From: an uncultured Clostridia bacterium
GTDB lineage: Bacteria > Bacillota > Clostridia > Oscillospirales > Ruminococcaceae
Direction: 5' to 3'
Length of the DNA: 12,612 nt
Assembly (NCBI GenBank): GCA_947176675.1
Contig: CAMWRN010000045.1
Location: forward strand, 1 to 12,612
Position numbers and translations under genes: made by a program
Notes under the pieces: model-generated
The model's database searches: none
Seen by the model: the letters and a program-made list of their open reading frames with translations, nothing else
Told to the model about the DNA's origin: nothing
Shown: positions 7,589 through 12,612 of the stretch, in pieces
Layout of the letters: the number at the start of each line of letters is the position of its first letter
Position numbering within the stretch: the first letter of the stretch is position 1

Positions 7589-8608
7589 TTATTCCGAATA
7601 AGCGTAGTTCAGCGAAGCTACCGAGTCTTTATAGACGATCTTGCCTTTTACCAGTATCATGCCTGTTTCCTTATTGGGAGTCTTTATTTTTGATAGAAGC
7701 TCGTCAACGGCGATAGAAGCCATTCGTTCGGTATTTACCTCAAAGGTAGTGATGTTTGGCGTACTGATAGTACTGTAGACCGAGTTGTCGAAGCCTGTGA
7801 CGGATATGTCTTCGGGGACTCTGTAGCCGTTTTTGTTAAGCTGGGTGATAAGTTTTGCGGCGACTTCATCGCAGTTGCAGACAAAAGCGGTGGGCATTAC
7901 AGCAGGAAGCTCGATAGGGTGAAATTCTCCCGTTTCGGTGTCGCGGTCGCTGAGCAGGAAGAGGTCGCTCAGGTGAATATTATTTTCGATAAGTGACTTG
8001 GCGTAGCCGAGATATCTGTCCTGAATGCTGCTGGTGGCGTGAATGTTTCCCACAAAGGCAATGCTTCTGTGACCGTTGTTTATCAGATAGTTTGTAATTT
8101 CGTAGCTTGCATAGAAATTATCGCAGACAACACAGCATTCTGAGGTGAGCTGATTATAGAAATCGAGGAACATTACGGGAGTTTTTGTGTTCCTCACCGC
8201 TTTTATGTATTTATCGGAAACCTGTCCGAGTATAATGATGCCGTCTATCTTCTGGCGGATGAAAATATCGGGCAGGATAGCTTTTTCTTCGTTGTAGGGA
8301 GTGAGCGTATGGAAAAAAGCGTAATTTTTCTTTTGTTGTAATTTTGTCGATATCCCGCGGATAAACTTAAAATAGAACGAGTTGTCCGAGATGTATCTTT
8401 CTGCAACTATTATACCTATATTTCCGCTGAGACTTTTCTTTTTGTTGGTATCCTCACCGTAGCGGTATCCCATTATGTCGGCGGTTTTCATGATCTCGTT
8501 CCGCAGGCTGTCGCTGACGCCGCTTTGTCCGGAAAACGCCTTTGAGACCGATACAACGCTTATACCGAGCTTTTCGGCTATATCGCGCATTGTAACTTTT
8601 TTGCTCAC
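7589..8608 (-). CDS. LacI-family transcriptional regulator
   Basis: DNA-binding sugar-responsive repressor, 339 residues, family length. The N-terminal helix-turn-helix is at about 6-25 (TMRDIAEKLGISVVSVSKAF). A periplasmic-binding-protein-like effector domain begins at NIGIIVAE (63-70), with family landmarks IDGIIILG (121-128), HRSIAFVGN (180-188) and ISVTGFDNS (268-276). The hinge after MGYRY lacks the usual PNxxAR-Leu segment and reads GEDTNKKKSLSG, so DNA contact through the hinge may differ. The start is GTG, set by AAGGAGG (complement of 8617-8623) 8 nt upstream; the ATG nearer that site is in another frame. It is divergent from the family 1 binding-protein gene at 9119 across a shared 510-bp control region. 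It therefore most likely represses that importer operon and perhaps itself; the inducing sugar is unknown. Confidence 0.93.
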   Translation of the reverse strand: MSKKVTMRDIAEKLGISVVSVSKAFSGQSGVSDSLRNEIMKTADIMGYRYGEDTNKKKSLSGNIGIIVAERYISDNSFYFKFIRGISTKLQQKKNYAFFHTLTPYNEEKAILPDIFIRQKIDGIIILGQVSDKYIKAVRNTKTPVMFLDFYNQLTSECCVVCDNFYASYEITNYLINNGHRSIAFVGNIHATSSIQDRYLGYAKSLIENNIHLSDLFLLSDRDTETGEFHPIELPAVMPTAFVCNCDEVAAKLITQLNKNGYRVPEDISVTGFDNSVYSTISTPNITTFEVNTERMASIAVDELLSKIKTPNKETGMILVKGKIVYKDSVASLNYAYSE

Positions 8609-8669
8609 ATATCATGCCTCCTTGATTTACCCTGCATAGCAATATTTTAACATATTGTACACGCACGTT

Positions 8670-8689
8670 TAAGTCTTTTTTTAGACTTA
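8670..8689. repeat. 20-bp palindrome, TAAGTCT arms around six T
   Basis: TAAGTCT (8670-8676) and AGACTTA (8683-8689) are perfect 7-bp inverted arms around TTTTTT. The element lies 60-80 bp upstream of the repressor start codon. It could be an operator or a small hairpin in the repressor leader; no second copy is visible in the window. Confidence 0.5.
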
Positions 8690-8701
8690 TTCCGCGTTTT
8701 G

Positions 8702-8742
8702 TTAAGCTAACAAAATTATATTAAAGGTTTAAGTTAGCTTAA
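8702..8742. repeat. 10-bp inverted repeat bracketing a promoter
   Basis: TTAAGCTAAC (8702-8711) and GTTAGCTTAA (8733-8742) are exact inverse copies, 21 bp apart. Their centres are 31 bp apart, close to three helical turns, so both would face the same side of the DNA. Each arm is itself a near-palindrome (TTA-AGC-TAA). The arms flank the -10 box of the putative repressor promoter, one overlapping its -35 and the other its start point, as expected for autoregulatory operators. Confidence 0.6.
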
Positions 8743-8743
8743 A
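8715..8743 (-). promoter_or_regulatory. Probable promoter of the LacI-family gene
   Basis: On the minus strand TATAAT (complement of 8715-8720) is preceded at 17 bp by TTTAAG (complement of 8738-8743). The -10 is perfect, while the -35 matches TTGACA at only three positions. Start would be near 8708 with a leader of about 100 nt. A competing choice is TTAAAC (complement of 8667-8672) 17 bp before TAAAAT (complement of 8644-8649). AT-rich sequence yields such boxes by chance, so this rests partly on the flanking inverted repeat. Confidence 0.4.
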
Positions 8744-8951
8744 TAATAAAATAATTTAATTTTAAAATCTTAATATTATATTATTTGATTATTGCGTAAT
8801 TATTAATTGAAGTTTGAAAACAATTTCATTTTTTTAAAGTAATTTTTGAATACCTGCATAATATACTAAAAATATTTAATAATATAAAGTGTAATTATAT
8901 AAACTGCACAGACAGGAAAATTAAAGGCTGTGTTTTTGTACAATATTTACA

Positions 8952-8963
8952 AAGCTAACAAAA
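8952..8963 (+). repeat. Second direct copy of AAGCTAACAAAA
   Basis: AAGCTAACAAAA here is identical to 8704-8715, which includes most of the left arm of the 8702-8742 inverted repeat. The element lies 37 bp upstream of the -35 box of the importer promoter. Three copies of the AAGCTAAC core (two direct, one inverted at 8733-8740) in the divergent region suggest a regulator site. Confidence 0.5.
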
Positions 8964-8974
8964 ATATACTGTAG

Positions 8975-8990
8975 AAAATGCCGCTATTTT
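8975..8990. promoter_or_regulatory. Candidate LacI-type operator upstream of the importer promoter
   Basis: AAAAT (8975-8979) and ATTTT (8986-8990) are inverted arms around GCCGCT, placing a CG dinucleotide exactly at the centre. LacI-family operators commonly centre on CG. It lies 9 bp upstream of the -35 box. A partly similar site, AAAACGCGGAATAAG on the minus strand (complement of 8687-8701), lies just upstream of the 8670-8689 palindrome. Only weak pattern evidence supports this. Confidence 0.3.
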
Positions 8991-8999
8991 GGGTTGCTA

Positions 9000-9028
9000 T
9001 TGACTTATGGCAAAATAAAAAATATAAT
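9000..9028 (+). promoter_or_regulatory. SigA-type promoter for the second importer operon
   Basis: TTGACT (9000-9005) and TATAAT (9023-9028) are 17 bp apart, with five of six and six of six consensus matches. Transcription should start near 9035 and give a leader of about 84 nt, ending in GGAGG at 9106-9110 before the ATG at 9119. Confidence 0.82.
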
Positions 9029-9118
9029 GAATTTACAGCATAAGTTTTGAAAAACTGTTAACAAAAACAGCTATTTAAACAAAAATCAAATCAAATTAAG
9101 CATTTGGAGGTTTTAATT

Positions 9119-10540
9119 ATGAACATGAAGTTCAAAAAGGCGGCTGCATTGTGTGCAGCTATTGCAATGACAGGTACAGTATTTACTGCTTGCTCAAGCG
9201 GAAATAACGATGGGGGAAATACCGGTGACGGTGGAAACGACACTACTGCAAGCGCGGCAGGCGACAGCGGAGCAGCTAACGACGGTGCAGGCGATTCCGG
9301 TTCGGCTTCGGGACTCAGCGGTACTATTAAAGTTCTTCACCACCGTACAGATCGTGATCAGGACGGCACAATGGCTAAGCTTACCGAGGGCTTCAACGCT
9401 CTTTATCCCGACGTTACGGTAGAGTATCAGTCCTTTACAAACTATGCGGACGATATCGCTACAATGATGCAGTCCGACACATACGGCGACGTTGTTATGA
9501 CTCCTCAGGCTCTGAAGCAGGCTGACCTCCCGAACTTCTTTGCTTCTTTCGGAAGCTACGACGAGCTTTCTCAGAAGTACTACTGGCTTCACAACTACAA
9601 CGTTGACGGACAGGTTTACGCGCTTCCTACAGGCGGTACCGCTTCCGGTATCCTTTACAATAAGAAAGTATGGGCTGACGCAGGAATAACAGAGCTGCCC
9701 AAGACTACTGAGGAATTCGTCGAGTGCCTCGGCAAGATCAGAGACAATACCGACGCTATTCCTTACTACACAAACTACAACGCTGCATGGACTATTGTTC
9801 AGTGGCAGTCTCTCGTAGTAGGTGCTTCGGGAGATCCCGATTATATCAATCAGAGACTTCTCACCGATAAGGAGGATCTGTTCTCCGCAGGAAGTCCTTA
9901 CGATGCAGTTTACGGCACAATGTTCAACATTTACGCCGATCCCACTCTCCACGAGGAAGACCCCATGACCACCGACTGGGAGGGTTGTAAGCCCGCAATG
10001 GCACAGGGCAAGATCGGTACAATGGTAATGGGCTCATGGGCTATCAGCCAGTTCCAGGAGGCTGCCGAGCAGGTTGGCGCAGACCCTGCCGATATCGGCT
10101 ATATGCCTTTCCCCAACAGCATTAACGGTAAGATCTATTCTGTATCTTCCAACGACTATATGATGAGCGCAAACAAGAATTCCGCAAATCTCGACGTTGC
10201 AAAGGCATATGTTGAGTGGTTCTGCTCCGATTCCGGCTTTGCTCAGAACGAGGGCGAAATTTCCGGACTCAAGGGTGCGCCGATGCCCGAGACGCTTTCT
10301 TCCTTTGACGAGCTTAATGTTGAACTGTTTGTAGAAGCTCCCACACCGGAGAATCTTATGGGCAAATTCGACGAAATAGCTAAGGTTTCCGAGGTTGATC
10401 CTTGGGGCGACGCTTCCACAAACTTCAAGTTCAGAATGGCTGAAGCTGCTTTCGACGGCAAGGGCAGAGAAGAATACGACAATATCTGCGCTGACGTAAA
10501 CAGCAGATGGAACGCTACCAGAGACGAAATTCTCGGCTGA
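9119..10540 (+). CDS. Family 1 extracellular sugar-binding lipoprotein
   Basis: Substrate-capturing subunit of the second importer, 473 residues. It has a basic N-terminus (MNMKFKK), a hydrophobic segment and a lipobox-like FTAC, with the lipid-bearing Cys at 25. The Phe at position -3 is slightly atypical. Residues 26-67 are a Gly/Asp/Ser/Ala linker. The mature fold starts at TIKVLHHRTD (69-78) and contains the family 1 pattern around ALPTGGTASGILYNKKVWADAGI (168-190), as in MalE/MsmE-like oligosaccharide binders. The start at 9119 is set by GGAGG (9106-9110) 8 nt upstream; an in-frame TTG at 9104 overlaps that site and is rejected. It is first in an operon driven from 9000-9028 and divergent from the LacI-family gene. 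Its permeases follow after a 200-nt hairpin-rich gap, suggesting more binding protein than permease is made. Confidence 0.95.
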   Translation: MNMKFKKAAALCAAIAMTGTVFTACSSGNNDGGNTGDGGNDTTASAAGDSGAANDGAGDSGSASGLSGTIKVLHHRTDRDQDGTMAKLTEGFNALYPDVTVEYQSFTNYADDIATMMQSDTYGDVVMTPQALKQADLPNFFASFGSYDELSQKYYWLHNYNVDGQVYALPTGGTASGILYNKKVWADAGITELPKTTEEFVECLGKIRDNTDAIPYYTNYNAAWTIVQWQSLVVGASGDPDYINQRLLTDKEDLFSAGSPYDAVYGTMFNIYADPTLHEEDPMTTDWEGCKPAMAQGKIGTMVMGSWAISQFQEAAEQVGADPADIGYMPFPNSINGKIYSVSSNDYMMSANKNSANLDVAKAYVEWFCSDSGFAQNEGEISGLKGAPMPETLSSFDELNVELFVEAPTPENLMGKFDEIAKVSEVDPWGDASTNFKFRMAEAAFDGKGREEYDNICADVNSRWNATRDEILG

Positions 10541-10594
10541 TCCAATTAAATCAAGATAAATCCATTACTCTCTCTCATATTTCTTCATACTTTC

Positions 10595-10620
10595 GGGCAA
10601 GCCCCGTTCAGGGCAGGCCC
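10595..10620 (+). other. First hairpin after the binding-protein gene
   Basis: GGGC (10595-10598) pairs with GCCC (10617-10620), and the inner GCCC (10601-10604) pairs with GGGC (10611-10614). AA faces AG in an internal loop and the terminal loop has 6 nt. No T-run follows. It is 55 nt past the stop and the first of three consecutive hairpins. Confidence 0.5.
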
Positions 10621-10622
10621 AA

Positions 10623-10653
10623 TCCCGGCGACGTCCGGGAACCTCACCTTTTT
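10623..10653 (+). terminator. Second hairpin with distal T-run, possible leaky terminator
   Basis: TCCCGG (10623-10628) pairs with CCGGGA (10635-10640) around CGACGT. TTTTT follows at 10649-10653, eight bases past the stem. The spacing is long for an efficient intrinsic terminator, so partial attenuation before the permease genes is the most I would claim. Confidence 0.4.
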
Positions 10654-10665
10654 CTCCTTATGTAG

Positions 10666-10694
10666 TGCGGACGCATATAAAATGTGCGTCCGCA
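10666..10694 (+). other. Third, strong hairpin upstream of the permease genes
   Basis: TGCGGACGCA (10666-10675) pairs perfectly with TGCGTCCGCA (10685-10694). Three weaker pairs continue into an AAA loop, so nearly all 29 bases are paired. There is no T-run. It ends 46 nt before the permease start. The likely role is an RNA stabiliser or processing barrier giving different mRNA levels for binding protein and permeases. Confidence 0.65.
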
Positions 10695-10740
10695 ACGCAT
10701 AATGCGGCATATCATTCAGTCTGATGAAAGAAGTGATAAT

Positions 10741-11670
10741 ATGGCTCAAAAATTAAGTATGTCCAATGGTCTGGAAAGAAACAATAAGTTCAGCAGAGCT
10801 TATTGGAACAAAATGCTTACTGTTTTTCTTTTCCTGCTGCTGCCCACTGTTCTTTTGGTAATTTTCACCTATATCCCTGCCGCGAACATGATAGGCTACA
10901 GCTTTGAGCAACGCGACCAGTTCGGGGTTAATGTCAAGTTTATCGGTCTTGAGAATTACAAGACCGTTTTCACCACTCCCGAATATTTTGCCGCTTTCAA
11001 GAACAGCCTGTACTATCTTGCGGGTTCGTTTATACAGCTTGCGCTTGCGCTGTTTTTAGCGACGATACTCTGTTCAAAAATACGTTTTTCAAACTTTTTC
11101 AAGGGCGTACTGTTTTTTCCGTACATGATAAACACGGTTGCCGTAGCCCTTATTTTCAGAAGATTTTTCCAGAAGGGCGATGGAGTTACCAATACAGACG
11201 GTACGCTTAACTCTATCATAGCCCTGTTCGGCGGAGAACCCGTAAAATTCCTCTCTACGGAGGGACTTGTAAATATCTGTCTTGTTTTTGTTTCCATCTG
11301 GCGATATATCGGCTTTGACCTTGTAATGTTTATCGGCGCGATACAGTCGGTATCACCAGATATTTACGAAGCTGCGGAGCTTGACGGAGCCAACCGTTTT
11401 CAGGTATTTAAATATATCATTGCGCCCAGTATCCGTCCCATAATCCTTTTGCAGATGATCCTCGCCGTAAAGGGAGCGATAAGCGTTTACGAGATCCCCT
11501 TTATCATCACAGGCGGACGAATCGGTTCAAGCACATTCGTTATCCAGACCACGGAAACGGCGTTCAAGTTCCAGAAGGTCGGACTTGCTTCGGCAATGGC
11601 TGTGGTGCTGTTCCTTATCATAGTAGTGGTTACGATCATTCAGAAGCTTGTGTTTAAGGAGGAGAAATAG
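10741..11670 (+). CDS. MalF/UgpA-type sugar ABC transporter permease
   Basis: First membrane subunit of the second importer, 309 residues. After a polar start (1-22) the first helix is about 26-46 (LLLPTVLLVIFTYIPA), with others near 90-110, 122-140, 176-200, 232-250 and 282-302. The ATPase-contacting EAA loop is about 210-230 (EAAELDGANRFQVF). The periplasmic loop after helix 1 (YSFEQRD, FIGLENY) is typical of the MalF-like branch. The frame opens at GTG 10684 and has an ATG at 10702, but both lie in or just after the strong hairpin without a ribosome site. I prefer ATG 10741, although its site (GAAAG/GAAG near 10726-10732) is weak. The partner permease begins 1 nt after the stop, so the pair is translationally coupled. 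Confidence 0.93.
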   Translation: MAQKLSMSNGLERNNKFSRAYWNKMLTVFLFLLLPTVLLVIFTYIPAANMIGYSFEQRDQFGVNVKFIGLENYKTVFTTPEYFAAFKNSLYYLAGSFIQLALALFLATILCSKIRFSNFFKGVLFFPYMINTVAVALIFRRFFQKGDGVTNTDGTLNSIIALFGGEPVKFLSTEGLVNICLVFVSIWRYIGFDLVMFIGAIQSVSPDIYEAAELDGANRFQVFKYIIAPSIRPIILLQMILAVKGAISVYEIPFIITGGRIGSSTFVIQTTETAFKFQKVGLASAMAVVLFLIIVVVTIIQKLVFKEEK

Positions 11671-11671
11671 C

Positions 11672-12556
11672 ATGGACGAATTCAGCGCTAATTTTAATTT
11701 TGACCTTGACAGCGACACCGGCAGCTCGAAGTTTATCCGCGGTCTGTTTTCTTTCCTTAAATATGCCATACTTGTTATTGCCTGTCTGGTGGTTTTCATC
11801 CCGCTGGTAGTGGTTTTCCTCGGCTCGCTGAAAAACAACACGGAGTTCCTTTCCTCAAACGTATTTGCGCTGCCTACATCGTTTGAGTGGTCAAACTATA
11901 AGACCGCGTTTATTGACGGAAAGGTGCTTCTCGGTCTGAGAAATACGGCGATAATAATCGTTATTTCCTGTACGGGAACAATTATAACCGGTACAATGAC
12001 GGCTTACGTTCTCCAGCGTTTCAAGACAATGTTCGGAAAGGTACTGAAAGCAGCTTTCCTGCTTGCGACGCTTTTCCCTTCAATTTCAATGCAGGTAACG
12101 GTTTACCGCATTATGAACGGTTTCCACCTTGTTGGAACAATGGCTGCGCCCATTATTCTTTACGTTGGTACGGATATTATTTCAATTTATATTTTTATGC
12201 AATTTTTAGATAATATTTCCATGTCGCTTGACGAGAGCGCGATCATGGACGGCGCGAATTATTTTACAGTTTATTTCAGAATAATTCTCCCGCTGCTCAA
12301 GCCTGCTATTGCAACAGTACTCATAATTAAGGTTATAGGCATTTACAACGATTTCTACACACCTCAGCTCTATATGCCCAGCGAGGAGCTGTCGGTGGTG
12401 TCCACGTCCCTCTATCGGTTTATGGGACCTTACGGAGCAAAGTGGGAGATCATATTCGCGGGTATCGTTATTTGTATAATTCCTACACTGGTAATTTTCA
12501 TTTCGCTTCAGAAGCAGATATATGCGGGTCTTGTAAACGGCTCGGTCAAAGAATAA
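11672..12556 (+). CDS. MalG-type sugar ABC transporter permease
   Basis: Second membrane subunit of the second importer, 294 residues. The acidic N-terminal tail (1-19) is followed by helix 1 about 30-52 and helices near 90-113, 124-142, 155-178, 212-226 and 258-278. The EAA loop is about 187-207 (DESAIMDGANYFTVYF), and the C-terminus KQIYAGLVNGSVKE is typical of MalG/LacG-like permeases. AAGGAGG at 11656-11662, inside the end of the preceding gene, fixes the ATG at 11672; an upstream in-frame TTG at 11648 overlaps that site and is rejected. No ATPase follows; instead a new gene starts 21 nt downstream, so the operon probably continues into sugar-metabolism functions. Confidence 0.94.
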   Translation: MDEFSANFNFDLDSDTGSSKFIRGLFSFLKYAILVIACLVVFIPLVVVFLGSLKNNTEFLSSNVFALPTSFEWSNYKTAFIDGKVLLGLRNTAIIIVISCTGTIITGTMTAYVLQRFKTMFGKVLKAAFLLATLFPSISMQVTVYRIMNGFHLVGTMAAPIILYVGTDIISIYIFMQFLDNISMSLDESAIMDGANYFTVYFRIILPLLKPAIATVLIIKVIGIYNDFYTPQLYMPSEELSVVSTSLYRFMGPYGAKWEIIFAGIVICIIPTLVIFISLQKQIYAGLVNGSVKE

Positions 12557-12577
12557 TTTTGAAAGGCGGTTGTTTCA

Positions 12578-12612
12578 ATGAAAACAAAAGTATTAAACGG
12601 CGTATCGCTCCC
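12578..12612 (+). CDS. Start of an unidentified gene, cut by the window end
   Basis: ATG at 12578 follows a ribosome site (AAGGCGG, 12563-12569) and opens with the residues MKTKVLNGVSLP before the sequence ends. It lies 21 nt after the MalG-type permease stop, so it belongs to the same operon. Genes in this position are often intracellular glycosidases or glycoside phosphorylases. The GVSLP start vaguely recalls GH130 phosphorylases, in which LPNIPW-type sequence appears near the N-terminus, but twelve residues cannot decide this. Confidence 0.65.
   Translation, partial: MKTKVLNGVSL

Larger units (their letters stand above)
8609..9118. other. AT-rich divergent control region
   Basis: This 510-bp gene-free stretch lies between the divergent repressor and binding-protein genes and is far richer in A and T than either. 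It holds the promoters and repeats listed separately. It also holds ATATTGTAC at 8652-8660 matched by its inverse GTACAATAT at 8938-8946, and a TGTTAACA palindrome (9056-9063) in the importer leader that overlaps a small CTGTT/AACAG hairpin (9055-9070). I see no open reading frame with a ribosome site and no riboswitch pattern. Bases 8743-8937 show nothing beyond AT-rich sequence. Confidence 0.7.

Noticed and set aside
8454..8666. 70-codon minus-strand frame overlapping the start of the LacI-family gene
   Set aside because: It covers the ribosome site and helix-turn-helix region of the real gene in another frame and has no ribosome site of its own.
8938..8946. TACAAT within TGTACAATAT as a second importer promoter
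   Set aside because: No -35-like sequence occurs at 16-18 bp; the 9-bp inverse match at 8652-8660 may be a chance AT-rich coincidence or part of a protein site.
9104..9118. Upstream TTG start adding five residues to the family 1 binding protein
   Set aside because: The TTG overlaps the GGAGG ribosome site that serves ATG 9119, and the added residues would spoil a normal signal peptide start.

Overview
The window looks like a chromosomal carbohydrate-uptake locus from a low-to-mid GC Gram-positive, most likely a Clostridia/Oscillospirales gut or rumen bacterium (Ruminococcus-like). This rests on strong AAGGAGG-type ribosome sites, lipoprotein solute-binding proteins with Ser/Asp/Gly-rich linkers, a DUF624 (YesL-type) membrane protein, LplB/YtcP-type permeases, and very AT-rich gaps between genes of moderate GC. 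The species call is inference; no RNA gene, phage, transposase or CRISPR array is visible.

Layout. (1) 185-5352, plus strand: an LplB-type permease with an unusual extra N-terminal membrane region, an LplC/YtcP-type permease, a large LplA-type lipoprotein binding protein, an intrinsic terminator, then a DUF624 protein. (2) 5364-5413: a bidirectional terminator shared with the convergent gene. (3) 5432-7378, minus strand: a transmembrane chemoreceptor with a dCache-like sensor, driven by a perfect TTGACA-17-TATAAT promoter. (4) 7589-8608, minus strand: a LacI-family repressor starting with GTG. (5) 8609-9118: a 510-bp AT-rich divergent control region with a clear plus-strand promoter, a probable minus-strand promoter bracketed by 10-bp inverted repeats, and operator-like palindromes. 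(6) 9119-12612, plus strand: a second ABC importer (family 1 binding lipoprotein, then MalF-like and MalG-like permeases) and the first codons of another gene cut by the window edge. A 200-nt gap with three consecutive RNA hairpins separates the binding protein from its permeases.

The genes fit together as two complex-sugar or oligosaccharide importers, a LacI regulator that probably controls the second one and itself, and a chemoreceptor that may steer the cell. Neither importer has its own ATPase here, so both probably use a shared MsmX/MsmK-type ATPase encoded elsewhere. The substrate cannot be read from the sequence. I see no clearly new system. The most unusual points are the roughly 210-residue membrane extension on the first permease, the non-canonical hinge of the LacI protein, the repeat architecture of the divergent region and the hairpin series in the second operon.
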